This document shows positions 31,040 through 40,060 of a stretch of DNA of 52,655 bases, piece by piece (within the stretch, counting starts at the first letter, position 1; every line of letters starts with the position of its first letter). The position numbers were made by a program, and so were the translations under genes. The notes under the pieces are model-generated. The model did no database searches. It was given only the letters and a program-made list of their open reading frames with translations, and had not been told where the DNA came from. The stretch covers positions 1 to 52,655 of the forward strand of contig NZ_LQPT01000112.1 of the NCBI RefSeq assembly GCF_002102355.1, given 5' to 3'. The DNA comes from Mycobacterium sherrisii (GTDB lineage: Bacteria; Actinomycetota; Actinomycetes; Mycobacteriales; Mycobacteriaceae).

Positions 31040-31066
31040 GTTTCACCGCCGGAGGTTCGCGGGTAG
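31040..31066 (+). promoter_or_regulatory. SigF-type promoter GTTT-N17-GGGTAG before csbD
   Basis: GTTT (31040-31043), a 17-base spacer and GGGTAG (31061-31066) match the mycobacterial SigF/SigB-like stress consensus (GTTT-N15-17-GGGTAT) with one mismatch. Transcription would start near 31073, about 54 bases before the ATG of the CsbD gene. The gene product is a typical general-stress protein, which supports the assignment. Confidence 0.5.
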
Positions 31067-31126
31067 CCAGGGCCAGAACGATCCAGCAGTGACTCAGCCA
31101 CGACTCGTGTCAGAAGGGAACAACCC

Positions 31127-31300
31127 ATGAGCAACGAAGACAAGATCAAGAACAAAATCGAGGACCTGGGCGGACGGGCCAAGGAGGCCATTGGCAAGGT
31201 CACCGGCGACGACGACACCAAGAACGAGGGCCGCGGGGATCAGGCGAAATCGAGCCTGAAGGATGCCGGCGAGAAGGTGAAGGACGCGTTCAAGAAGTAG
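31127..31300 (+). CDS. CsbD family general stress protein
   Basis: A 57-aa, highly charged, Lys/Glu/Asp-rich helical protein. It begins MSNEDKIKNKIEDLGGRAKE and contains the CsbD core KNKIEDLGGRAKEAIGKVTGD with a second amphipathic stretch KSSLKDAGEKVKDAF. CsbD proteins are controlled by alternative sigma factors in Gram-positive bacteria and accumulate in stress; the biochemical role is unknown. AGAAGGGA supplies the ribosome site. It is followed after 19 bases by the Ddn-family gene, which has its own -10 motif inside that gap. Confidence 0.9.
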   Translation: MSNEDKIKNKIEDLGGRAKEAIGKVTGDDDTKNEGRGDQAKSSLKDAGEKVKDAFKK

Positions 31301-31307
31301 GGCGGAT

Positions 31308-31313
31308 TATCGT
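31308..31313 (+). promoter_or_regulatory. -10 hexamer TATCGT, leaderless start
   Basis: TATCGT ends 6 bases before the ATG at 31320, within the 19-base gap after csbD. It would give the Ddn-family gene an independent leaderless transcript. Confidence 0.5.
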
Positions 31314-31319
31314 CGTTTC

Positions 31320-31820
31320 ATGCCGCTGCCGTTCGTCGACCCCGAGCGCCACACGTCGGGTTTCAATCGCGTCATGACCAAGCTCGTTCGGAGCAGATCG
31401 GGGAAGTTCCTCGCCCAACATGTCGCCGCGCGCACCGATCCCTGGCTGATGCGGGCTTCGGGCGGCAAGCTGTCCTGGGGAATGTTCGCGGTGCCGTCGG
31501 CGACGCTGGTCAGCACCGGCGCCAAGAGCGGGCAGCGGCGCACGGCGCAAATCTCGTATTTCCACGACGGCGACGACGTGATCGCCGTGGCGTCTAACTT
31601 CGGCGGCGACAAGCACCCCGGTTGGTATTACAACCTGGTCGCGCACCCGGAGTGCGAACTGGGTGGCGAGCGCTTCCGGGCGGCCGAGGTCACCGATCCC
31701 GCCGATTATCAGCGGCTGTACGGCCTGGCCGAACGTTCCTATCCGGGCTATGGCGACTACCGGGCCGCGACCGAGGCGATCGGGCGCCACATTCCGGTAT
31801 CGCGGCTCTCGCCCCGCTGA
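31320..31820 (+). CDS. Deazaflavin (F420)-dependent nitroreductase family protein, Ddn-like
   Basis: A 166-aa split-beta-barrel protein of the mycobacterial Ddn/FGD-independent F420H2 quinone reductase family. Signatures: LVSTGAKSGQRRTAQISYF (about residues 62-80), the cofactor-binding SNFGGDKHPGWYYNLVAHPE, and the C-terminal YRLYGLAE-type helix. Members reduce quinones or nitroaromatic prodrugs using F420H2 and often associate with membranes through the N-terminus. The start is fixed by the -10 motif 6 bases upstream. Physiological substrate not deducible. Confidence 0.9.
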   Translation: MPLPFVDPERHTSGFNRVMTKLVRSRSGKFLAQHVAARTDPWLMRASGGKLSWGMFAVPSATLVSTGAKSGQRRTAQISYFHDGDDVIAVASNFGGDKHPGWYYNLVAHPECELGGERFRAAEVTDPADYQRLYGLAERSYPGYGDYRAATEAIGRHIPVSRLSPR

Positions 31821-31942
31821 GCGGAGCACCCCGGGTTCGGCCAGGCCGGGGATTGAGACGTGATGCTTTGGGCAATCCCTACCGCCACCTGCGTCGAATA
31901 ATGGGAGGGCTCGACGCAACGGGCGAGATGAGGGTGAAAGTC

Positions 31943-32662
31943 GTGAATTCGTTCAACAGCCGAATGCGCACGCTCGCGGCCGCCGCCGCCACCGCCACGC
32001 TGACGGCATCGGCGGTGCTGTTAAGCAGCACCGGCGCCAGCAGCATTGCGGCGCGGGCCAACGCCGAACCGTGCCCGGACGTGGACGTGGTTTTCGCCCG
32101 CGGCACCAGCGAGCCGCCCGGCGTCGGCGGCATTGGTTCCGGCTTCGTCGACGCGCTGCGCGGGCAGCTCGCCGGGCGATCGGTCGCCGTGTACCCGGTG
32201 AACTACCCGGCCAGCAGCGACTTCGGCAATCCGGACTTCCCGGCGACTTTCATCGACGGGATTCGCGATGCGAGTTCGCACCTCGAGACCATGGCGGCCA
32301 ACTGCCCGCACACCAGGGAAGTGCTGGGCGGGTTTTCGCAGGGCGCGGCGGTGGCCGGTTTCGTCACCTCGGCGGCCGTGCCGAAGGGCATCTCTCCGGC
32401 CGCTGTGCCCAAACCGATGCCCCCGGACGTGGCCAGCCATGTGGCTGCCGTCGTCCTGTTCGGCACGCCGTCGGATCAATTCCTCGAGCACTACGGCGCC
32501 CCGGCGATCGCCATCGGACCGGCGTATCAGGCCAAGACGTTGCGCCTTTGCGCCCCCGGCGACCCGATCTGCGGCGGCGGCAACGACGGTGCGGCGCACG
32601 CGTCGTACGTCGTCAACGGCATGGCGGGACAGGCCGCGAACTTCACCGTCAGCCACCTGTGA
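31943..32662 (+). CDS. cut5: Secreted cutinase-family serine esterase (Cut5 position)
   Basis: A 239-aa cutinase. A signal peptide with an Ala-rich core ends at about ARANA, and the mature enzyme begins EPCPDVDVVFARGTSEP. The nucleophile is in GGFSQGAAV (about residue 132), the acid in GDPICGGGND and the base His in AHASYV. Four Cys give the two usual disulfides. Mycobacterial cutinases are exported lipid esterases acting on envelope or host lipids. It stands after the lucA block as cut5 (Rv3724) does in M. tuberculosis, though several genes intervene here. The GTG at 31943 has a GAGGG site 8 bases upstream; an ATG at 31928 is the alternative. Confidence 0.9.
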   Translation: MNSFNSRMRTLAAAAATATLTASAVLLSSTGASSIAARANAEPCPDVDVVFARGTSEPPGVGGIGSGFVDALRGQLAGRSVAVYPVNYPASSDFGNPDFPATFIDGIRDASSHLETMAANCPHTREVLGGFSQGAAVAGFVTSAAVPKGISPAAVPKPMPPDVASHVAAVVLFGTPSDQFLEHYGAPAIAIGPAYQAKTLRLCAPGDPICGGGNDGAAHASYVVNGMAGQAANFTVSHL

Positions 32663-32822
32663 GGCATGGCCGGCTGCGCACCCTGATCACCGGCGAACCG
32701 GATTCGTGGGTGGACCGCCGAAGCCATCGAGGATGCGGGGGCACTGCGTCCTTTTCGCCCCTGTGCCAGCCCGCCCGGCGCTAGCGAAGCCAACGACTGG
32801 CTGACCACTGACCGCCCAATTG

Positions 32823-33632
32823 CTAACTTGTTCCCTCGTCATCGAGCCGCAAATCCCGTGTTCTGAGCCATACATGAATTCGCTCGGCGACAGCGGCCCA
32901 TCCCGGCTCCAGCATCATGTTGTGGCCCATTTCGGGGAAGATCTGTGCTTCGGTGCGATATGCACGTGCTGTTGAACGCACTTCGTTGGTAGTAAAGCAG
33001 TCGTCGCATTCCGCGCCCAGCACGAGCAACGGTGTGGTCACGCGCTCTGGGCGCGGGAGGTCGAGAACCATCGCGTCGAGCATAATTCGTGTGCTCTCGT
33101 CCTGGATCCGAGCGGCGCAGTGCGCGACCGTTGAGTCGGGAGTCCTTGCGGAGAAGAACTTTTCACGGACGGCATCGGGAGTCTTGAACAGGGCCGACGC
33201 CTTGCCGGTGATGAGCGCTGCGGTGAGTCGCCCCAGGTGCTGCTTCGTAAAGCGGAGAAGGAAGCCGGCGGCTCCTCGCGGGGGTACTGAGGCGACCAGC
33301 ACGCCGGCGGGAGCTGCGTGCGACTCCAGATACTTCTGCACCACATAGCCGCTCATCGAGTGGCCGATCACCACCGGTCGTGTGGGCAGGCTGTCGGCCA
33401 CTGACGCCACGTCGTCGACGTAATCGGCGACCGAGCACCACCGAAGCGGCTTGGGTGTCGGGCTGTTTCCGTGGCCGCGGAGGCTAACTGCCAGTGCGCG
33501 GTAACCCTCGTTTGCGAAGAAGTCCAGAAAGTGTTCGTCCCAGCACCACGCGGCATGCCAGCCGCCGTGGACGAAAAGCAACGGCACCGGGTGAGACTCG
33601 CTGCAGGATCCCTTGTCGATTACCTCGAGCAT
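32823..33632 (-). CDS. Alpha/beta hydrolase
   Basis: A 269-aa alpha/beta hydrolase. Oxyanion motif HGGWHAAWCW near residue 22, nucleophile elbow GHSMSG (about residue 91), acid in LVLGAECDDCF and catalytic His in EMGHNMMLEPGW. The compact cap domain and absence of a signal peptide point to an intracellular esterase or lipase-like enzyme. Substrate unknown. It is convergent with the cutinase gene, separated by 160 bases in which I see nothing specific. Confidence 0.85.
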   Translation of the reverse strand: MLEVIDKGSCSESHPVPLLFVHGGWHAAWCWDEHFLDFFANEGYRALAVSLRGHGNSPTPKPLRWCSVADYVDDVASVADSLPTRPVVIGHSMSGYVVQKYLESHAAPAGVLVASVPPRGAAGFLLRFTKQHLGRLTAALITGKASALFKTPDAVREKFFSARTPDSTVAHCAARIQDESTRIMLDAMVLDLPRPERVTTPLLVLGAECDDCFTTNEVRSTARAYRTEAQIFPEMGHNMMLEPGWAAVAERIHVWLRTRDLRLDDEGTS

Positions 33633-33871
33633 GCCCCAGATTCTCGTATGGGCGGCGTCGGCATCGGCAGAGCCCCCGCGCCGCGGTTGGCTGCAATGAC
33701 GCTGAGAACCTACCGGTCACGCTGTCGAGGCGCCAATTCGGTGAATCACAGTGCTCCGCGACCCGCGGCATCACCTACCGGGATCCGCGGGAAACGGTGT
33801 TCGACACCGTCGACACCCTGCGCAGCGCCGGCGGCTAGCCGGGCCGGCCGACGGACAACCGGGAAGCGTTG

Positions 33872-34258
33872 CTACGGAGCGGGTTTGATCTCAAGCCCGA
33901 CATGTACCTTGTCGATGCCGCCACGCACGATCGAGTGCACGTAGAACCACGGGGCGTGATACCAGTACCGTTTGAGCACCGCGTTGTAGACCCGTCGCGT
34001 CTCCGATTTCGGCAGCACCCGGGCGACTCCCTCGACCTCTTCGCTCTTGGGCTTGCCCAGCACCGCGCTCTTGGCGATCGTGACGCGGGGGGTGTTGTTG
34101 ATCCGTTTGGTTTTCCACGAGCCGTCGTCGGTGATGACGAGTAGCTTGTCGCCCTCGGGCACCCCCCAGACCGGCGTGGGCTTGGGCCGGCCATCCTTGG
34201 TGAAAGTCGTCAACAGCAAATACTTGGACTGGATCACGTCCTGGAAATTCAAAGCCAC
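33872..34258 (-). CDS. PPOX-class F420-dependent oxidoreductase
   Basis: A 128-aa split-barrel protein of the pyridoxamine-phosphate-oxidase-like family. It shows SKYLLLTTFTKDGRPKPTPVWGV at the N-terminus, the family's hallmark strand pair, then KTKRINNTPRVTIAKS and a C-terminal RVYNAVLKRYWY segment. In mycobacteria this subgroup mostly uses F420 to reduce quinones, nitro compounds or bilins. GTG start at 34258. It is divergent from the broken LLM gene, itself an F420 enzyme family. Confidence 0.85.
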   Translation of the reverse strand: MALNFQDVIQSKYLLLTTFTKDGRPKPTPVWGVPEGDKLLVITDDGSWKTKRINNTPRVTIAKSAVLGKPKSEEVEGVARVLPKSETRRVYNAVLKRYWYHAPWFYVHSIVRGGIDKVHVGLEIKPAP

Positions 34259-34416
34259 GCCTTGTCCTATCTGTATGGGGTCCCCCGGACCATTCCCCGA
34301 TCGTCAATTCTCTAATCCCGGTCATCATCACGCGACTATTCCGATTACGCCAGCAAACTCACGTCGTTCAGGTGATACTCCAACCGTCGTGCACCCCAGT
34401 GTCGGGAAGGACAGTG

Positions 34417-35561
34417 ATGACCGGATTTCGCGTGGGCGTGGGGGACCCGCTGCTGGTGGCTCGACCCGCGGCCGACACGTTCACCCGAGCCACCTACCTC
34501 AACGCCGTCGCCAACCGCGTTGACTCACTATGGGTTCCGGATCACCTCAACCAGCTGTTGCCACGGTCCTTGTGGCAGCCAAAGTATTGCGGCGCAACGA
34601 AACTGGTGCCGAAGATCGACGCGGTCATGGAACCGTGGACCATGCTCGGCCACATCGCGGCCCGTAACCGCATCGGCCGGCTGCGGCTGGGCGTGGGGTG
34701 ACCGACAGCGGCCGACGCAACCCAGCCGTCACGGCACAGGCCGCGGCGACGCTGCATCTGATCAGCCGGGGCCGGGCGATTCTGGGCATCGGCCCGGGCG
34801 AACGCGAAGGGAACGAGCCCTACGGTGTCGACTGGTCCAAGCCGGTCGCGCGGTTCGAGGAAGCCATGGCCACCATCCGCGTGCTGTGGAACTCCGGCGG
34901 TGCACTGGTCAACCGCGACTCACCCTTTTTTCCGCTGCGGGACGCGGTCTTCGAACTGCCGCCGTATCGCGGTAAGTGGCCGCCGATTTGGATCGGCGCC
35001 CATGGGCCGCGGATGCTGCGCGCCGCGGGCCGCTACGCGGACGGCTACTTTCCCAGCTTCGCGCACCTGCCGGAGGAATACGCGGAGCGCCTCGATGTCG
35101 TTCGGTCGGCCGCCTCGGATGCGGGTCGCGATCCGCTGTCGATCATCCCGGCACTTCAGGCGTTCGTTGTCACGGGGCGGAATCGACAGGAGATCGACGC
35201 GGCTCTCGATTCCGACGTGTTGCGCTCCTTCGCGCTCAACGCGCCGGACGAGTTATTTGTCCGACACGGGTCGCAGCATCCGCTGGGAGCCGGTTTCTCG
35301 GGTGCCCAGGACCTGCTTCCACAGGGAATCGACGAACACACCGCCCTGTCTTACGCGGCGAAAATACCGCCGTCGGTGGTGCGGGAGTTCCTCCTCACCG
35401 GAACACCCGATGAGGTCATCGACCAGATCGCGCACTGGCGCGACTGCGGGGTCCGCTACATCGTGCTCAGCAATATGAGCCTGGTGCAACCCAGTTTGCG
35501 CGCCGGGCTGGCTTCGCTGACCGCGTTCAACAAGGTGGTCCGCGGACTCGGCAAGCTGTGA
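34417..35561 (+). pseudogene. LLM-class F420-dependent ketoreductase-like gene, frameshifted
   Basis: Two overlapping frames encode one protein. Frame 1 (34417-34701) gives TGFRVGVGDPLLVARPA to RLRLGVG then stop; frame 3 (34698-35561) continues [20 protein letters not shown] through [10 protein letters not shown] to VVRGLGKL. The joined protein closely resembles, from memory, the phthiodiolone dimycocerosate ketoreductase Rv2951c of M. tuberculosis along its whole length. The break is a G run of four (34695-34698) where five would restore GVGVTD, so a one-base deletion. AAGGA sites give a normal start. Either a real pseudogene or a sequencing error. Confidence 0.8.
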
Positions 35562-35671
35562 TGACGCCGAATCTTTCGATGAGACCTTGACCTCGTATAC
35601 ATCGAAACCCATGGCTGGCAGCGGATTCCGTATCGTATCGGGGTCTGGTTTTGCGGCAGGTGCCGGTTCTC

Positions 35672-36108
35672 GGCGTCGGCATCATCGACGCGAGTTCTGC
35701 GATGATGTCGAACCCCGACGAACCCACCAGAGGGTCCAGGCACCGGATGCAGTAGCGGCGGATCTGATCCTCGATCTCGGCCATCCGGCGCGGGGTGAAC
35801 ACCCGCGACATCAACCCGCGCAACCTGGTGTGCTCGGGCGGGTCCTGAAACATCATGACGCCGCGCGGCATATCGAACTTCGACTGGACGAGCTCGAGGA
35901 TGTCGCTGCGCCGGTTGGAGAACGTCTCCCAATGAGCCAGCGCCCACTCGACGTCGGAATGCCGCGATATGGCCCAGAAGTCGTACTTTTCGTTGTAGTA
36001 GAGGGGGGCGTGCTCACGCAGCCGCGCGTAGGTCGGATACGGGTCGGCGTTGATGCCGACATCGTAGGGGTCGTAATAGACCTCGGTGTCGTCCAACGCA
36101 GCCTCCAC
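35672..36108 (-). pseudogene. Cytochrome P450, N-terminal fragment
   Basis: The frame runs 35527-36108, but only the first 143 or so residues resemble P450: VYYDPYDVGINADPYPTYAR, the F/W stretch YDFWAISRHSDVEWAL, DPPEHTRLRGLMSRVFTPRR (C-helix region) and FDIIAELASMMP. Homology stops there; the remaining 50 residues (about 35527-35671) are unrelated. The I helix, ExxR and the haem-ligand Cys are missing, so the product cannot be an active P450. The 3' two thirds have been deleted up to the end of the convergent LLM gene. Confidence 0.75.
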
Positions 36109-36313
36109 CGATTTCTTGGGCGATCGCTCAAATTAGTGCAGGCCACGTGTAGCAGCACCACCCCGCGTTAGTCAAGAGTGCCGGGGGGCGTCGATCCGCG
36201 TGCCCGATCGGTGCCCCGACCAACCATTCCCGCTCATATATACCGGTCGGTTTCCTTCGGCTCGCAAGGCGAGTAGGGCTTTCCAGGCGTTCAAAACTGT
36301 CAGGGGGATGCGC

Positions 36314-36859
36314 ATGCCGCTTCCGCACGTTTCGCGCTCCGCCGTCCCGGGCGCGCCATCGTGGGGTGCCCAGCAGTCCCGGACGGTCACCTGGCGTGAC
36401 CCGGTGGCAACGCAGTCCGCGGCGGCCTCGATGAGTGGGTTGGCCTACTGGCAGGCGGTCGCCGATGGGCAGTTGCCCGCTCCGCCCATGGCCGAGCTGC
36501 TGCGGACCAGCGTGGTCGCGGTCGAGCAGGGCCGCATCACTTTCTGCTGCAGCCCGGATGCCTCGATGTACAACCCGCTCGGAATGGTGCACGGCGGCAC
36601 CGTGTGCACACTCTTGGACACCGCCGCCGCCTGCGCGCTGCATACCACGTTGCCGCTTGGAGTCGGCTACACCTCCGTCGAGATCAAGGTCAACTACCTC
36701 AAACCGGTGACGGTGGACAGCGGTCCGTTGACCGCGGTGGGATCGGTGGTGAAGGCCGGGTCGCGAATCGGGTTCGCCGAGGGTGAGGTCACCGACGCGG
36801 CCGGAAAGCTGATCGCCACGGCGAGCACCACCCTGTTGATCTCCGAGCTGCCCCGGTGA
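36314..36859 (+). CDS. PaaI-type hotdog thioesterase
   Basis: A 181-aa hotdog-fold protein. The family signature is NPLGMVHGGTVCTLLDTAAACAL, with the catalytic Asp in LDTA, then strands GYTSVEIKVNYLKPV and a final RIGFAEGEVTDAAGKLIATA. PaaI-type enzymes hydrolyse acyl- or aryl-CoA thioesters. AGGGGG 6 bases upstream selects the ATG at 36314; an ATG at 36308 is possible. It overlaps the NmrA-like gene by GTGA (36856-36859). The longer frame to 36200 lacks family resemblance. Confidence 0.85.
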   Translation: MPLPHVSRSAVPGAPSWGAQQSRTVTWRDPVATQSAAASMSGLAYWQAVADGQLPAPPMAELLRTSVVAVEQGRITFCCSPDASMYNPLGMVHGGTVCTLLDTAAACALHTTLPLGVGYTSVEIKVNYLKPVTVDSGPLTAVGSVVKAGSRIGFAEGEVTDAAGKLIATASTTLLISELPR

Positions 36860-37790
36860 CCGCGCCCATTCTGGTCGTCGGGGCGACCGGCCGACACGGC
36901 GGCACCGGAACGACCGTGGTGCACCACCTCTTGCGCGATGGGCACGCGGTGCGCGCATTGGTTCGTGCCGACGACGCGCGGGCCGGACGACTGCGCGGGC
37001 TCGGCGTGACGACGGTGGTGGGCGACCTACACGATCGGGCGTCGCTTCTCGACGCGGTACGCGACGTGCGGGCGGTCTATTTCACCTATCCGATTGCAGC
37101 GGGCATTGTTTCGGCTGCCGCCAACCTGTCGTCCACGCTGCTGGCCGTGAGCCCGGACGCGCATCTGGTGGTGATGTCGATGGCGGTGTCCGCGGTGGAC
37201 AGTCCCAGCAAGTTGGGTCAGGCTCAGGCGGTCGCCGAGGAGGTGTTCGGCTGGGCCGGCCTGCACCCGACCGTGCTGCGGTTCGGTGCCCTGTTTCACG
37301 AGAACCTGAGCCTGCTGCACGGCACCACGATCAGAGAGAACGGATTGATAGCCAACAGTTTTGGTGACAGTCCGACGCCGTGGATCGGTGGCGATGACGC
37401 GGCCGAGATCGCGGTGGCCCATCTCGTGGAGCCACCGCCGGAGTCGAGCAGGATCAGCTATCCGCCCCCGGCCGAGGTGATGACGCACGGCGAGGTGGCC
37501 CGCATCATCTCGGCCGAAACCGGTCGACACATTCGATACGAGTCGATCTCGGCCGCGCAGTGGCGCCGGCATTTGGAAGGTACGGCCCAGGCGAATCCGG
37601 GCGGTCCTGTCAATATGGCTATGGCTCAACATATTCAACAGTCGGCGCCGCGCTGTCCCGGCGGGCCGAGCCGCTCGTCCCGCCAGATCCGCAAGCGCTG
37701 GCCGCAGTACCCGGCCGCGAACCCGTGCGCTTGGTCGACTTCATCCGGAATAATCTGTCCGACTTCGCCGGGTCGCCCACCGGCACGTGA
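36856..37790 (+). pseudogene. NmrA-like NAD(P)-binding protein, frameshifted near its 3' end
   Basis: The first frame gives about 255 residues: ILVVGATGRHGGTG (Rossmann motif at the N-terminus), DLHDRASLLDAV, VVMSMAVSAV, HPTVLRFGALFHENL, to VNMAMAQHIQ. The natural C-terminus, GAALSRRAEPLVPP through REPVRLVDFIRNNLSDF, lies in another frame that ends at 37790. The shift, minus one, occurs between about 37620 and 37645. Unshifted reading runs on into the next gene instead. NmrA-like proteins are dinucleotide sensors or reductases. Likely operon: thioesterase, NmrA, SDR. Confidence 0.75.
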
Positions 37791-37821
37791 GTCCACACGA
37801 ATCATCAAGGAGCACAGCGTC

Positions 37822-38573
37822 ATGTCTTCCGTTCTGATCACCGGGGCCAACCGCGGGATCGGCCGCGCCGTAGCCGACGAGTTCGCCCGTCGCGGCTATC
37901 GCGTGGTGGCCACCGCGCGTGATCCCGCCACGCTGGCCGACGTCGACGCCCACCAACGGCTAGCGCTCGACGTCACCGACGATGCCAGCGTCCGGGAAGC
38001 GGTCCAGCCGCCGGCGACATCGACGTCATGGTCGCCAATGCCGGGCAGATCTTTTACGCGGCCGTCGAGGCGATCCCGACGGCGAAGCTGCAACACCTGT
38101 TGAACCTGAACACCGTTGGCGCCATCCGGGTCGCGCAGGCGGTCTTGCCGCAGATGCGGGCCCGTGGCGCCGGCAAGCTGATGTTCATGTCCAGTGTCAT
38201 GGGCCGCGTGGTGCGCTCTCCGAATGCCGCCTACGCGGCCACCAAGTGGGCCCTGGAGGCGCTCGTCGAGGCGCTGGCCATCGAGGTCGAGCAGTTCGGC
38301 ATTCAGGCGACGCTGCTGGAACCGGGCGCGGTCAGTTCCGGCGGACTGGAGAATGTCACCACCTACACCCTGCCCTCCGATCCCTACACCGCGTTCTTGA
38401 AGGGCCGCGGTCCGCGCGCCGGCATGATCAGTCCCGCACAGGTCGCCACCGCGGTCGTTGACGCCGCGGACACAGATCGGCTGCCACTGCGCATACCCAT
38501 CGGTGACGCCGCCCGGGCACTGATGGCCGCCCGGAAGGCGGCAAACGACGACGTCCCCTTTGTCATGCCGTAA
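37822..38573 (+). pseudogene. Short-chain dehydrogenase/reductase, frameshifted
   Basis: The first frame begins at ATG 37822 after AAGGAG and encodes SSVLITGANRGIGRAVADEF (TGxxxGIG cofactor motif) to DASVREAV. The rest, DIDVMVANAGQIF (NAG motif), then the catalytic SSVMG and YAATKWALEAL (YxxxK) and ATLLEPGAVSSGG, continues in the minus-one frame to 38573. The sequence CAGCCGCCGG at 38005-38014 lacks one G needed for continuity. Without the frameshift it would be an ordinary classical SDR of 250 residues. Substrate unknown. Confidence 0.78.
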
Positions 38574-38681
38574 CCCTCAGACGAGGCGTGTTGGGCCGGG
38601 AACCGTGAAGATTGGTCGCCCGGGTGTGAAAGATTCGTTAAGAACGAGGCGGCGCATCCGCACAGACCTCAACGTGGAAGC

Positions 38682-40058
38682 ATGACCCTGTTCGAGCTGC
38701 TTCCCTCGCTGCGGCACGGGTTGAATCCGCATCTCGACCGCGCAATCTGGCCGTTGGGCAGCTACATCGACGACCTCGGCCGGTTGTGTCTGGGCGGGAT
38801 GCCCGTCACGGAGATCGCCGCGGAATTCGGGACGCCCGCCTATGTCCTGGACGAAGAGGATTTTCGGACGCGGCTGCGCTGCTATCGCGCCGCTCTGCCC
38901 GGCATCGAACTCGTCTACGCCGGCAAGGCGCTGGTCAGCACCGCGGTGGCCGGTTGGGCGGCCGCCGAGGGCGCCGGGCTGGCCGTCTGCTCACCCGGCG
39001 AGCTCGCCACCGCGCTGACCGCCGGCGTGCCGCCGTCACAAATCGTCGTGCACGGCAACGCCAAGACCGCCGACGAACTGCACGTCGCGGTCGGCAGTGG
39101 GGTCGGCCGGATCGTCATCGATTCACCGAACGAAATCGCGCTGCTGGCAGCACGAGTACGGCGCCGCCAGGACGTCTTGATCCGAGTGATACCCGACGTC
39201 GACGGCCAGGCCGGCGCCGCGTTCGGCTTCACCCTCGCCGACGGCCGGGCTGCCAGCGCCATCAAACGCGTCCTCAACCAGCCCTGGCTCAATTTGGTTG
39301 GGCTGCACTGCCACCTGGGCGGACAGATCGCCGATCCGGCGCCGTACGGCACGGCGATTCGTCAACTCGTCGCGCTGATGGCCGACGTGCGCGACCGGTA
39401 TGGCGCCGTGCTCGGCCAGCTCAACCTCGGCGGGGGACACGAAACTCCTTACGTCTCCGGCGATCCCGAGCTCAGCCCGCGCGCGCTTGCCGCGGTCATC
39501 GAAAGCGCCGTGTCCTGCGCGTGTACCGAATTCAACTATCCGCGACCGCAGCTCGTGATCGAGCCGGGCCGGGCCATCGCCGGTCGTGCTGGGTTGACGC
39601 TCTACCGAATTGTCTCCGTCAAGCGCCAGCCCGGCGGGCCAACCCTCGTCATCGTCGACGGCGGACTGCCCGACAATCCGCACGAGACGTTGCGGCGCGT
39701 CAAACACACCGTGGCACTAGCCAACCGGCATGTCCCCACGAAGACAACACCCGTGACCATCATGGGCCGCCACGGTGAATGCGGCGAAGAGATCGCACGC
39801 GATGTCGCGCTGCCCACCGATGTCCACCCCGGCGATCTACTGGCGATGGCCTGTACCGGCGCCTACCACCATTCGATGGGGTCGACCTGCAACATGGTGG
39901 GCCGGCCGCCGCTGATCGCCGTCGCCGATCGTCAGGCCCGCGTCCTCGTGCGCCGGGAGACCGTCGCCGATCTGCTGTCGCGTGACTGTGACTGGTCTCA
40001 CCAGCGGCGTGGCGGGCGGCCCGGCACAATAGATACCGGCCGAGCGAGCGGGGAATAG
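38682..40058 (+). CDS. PLP-dependent decarboxylase, LysA-like (fold type III)
   Basis: A 458-aa alanine-racemase-fold decarboxylase. PLP lysine in VYAGKALVS (about residue 87), LHCHLGGQI, the glycine-rich LNLGGGH, and the phosphate-binding EPGRAI. It differs from true diaminopimelate decarboxylase: the intersubunit CES motif is GRHGECGEE and the usual GAYGYSM is GAYHHSM. So it probably acts on another amino acid or on a carrier-bound one, which is inference. The stop is 2 bases before the GTG of a rhomboid-like membrane protein, indicating translational coupling. Confidence 0.82.
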   Translation: MTLFELLPSLRHGLNPHLDRAIWPLGSYIDDLGRLCLGGMPVTEIAAEFGTPAYVLDEEDFRTRLRCYRAALPGIELVYAGKALVSTAVAGWAAAEGAGLAVCSPGELATALTAGVPPSQIVVHGNAKTADELHVAVGSGVGRIVIDSPNEIALLAARVRRRQDVLIRVIPDVDGQAGAAFGFTLADGRAASAIKRVLNQPWLNLVGLHCHLGGQIADPAPYGTAIRQLVALMADVRDRYGAVLGQLNLGGGHETPYVSGDPELSPRALAAVIESAVSCACTEFNYPRPQLVIEPGRAIAGRAGLTLYRIVSVKRQPGGPTLVIVDGGLPDNPHETLRRVKHTVALANRHVPTKTTPVTIMGRHGECGEEIARDVALPTDVHPGDLLAMACTGAYHHSMGSTCNMVGRPPLIAVADRQARVLVRRETVADLLSRDCDWSHQRRGGRPGTIDTGRASGE

Positions 40059-40060
40059 GC

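Noticed and set aside
36108-36313. Promoter or operator in the gap before the thioesterase
   Set aside because: ACCGGTCGGT and similar short motifs occur, but no clear -10/-35 or convincing inverted repeat is present.
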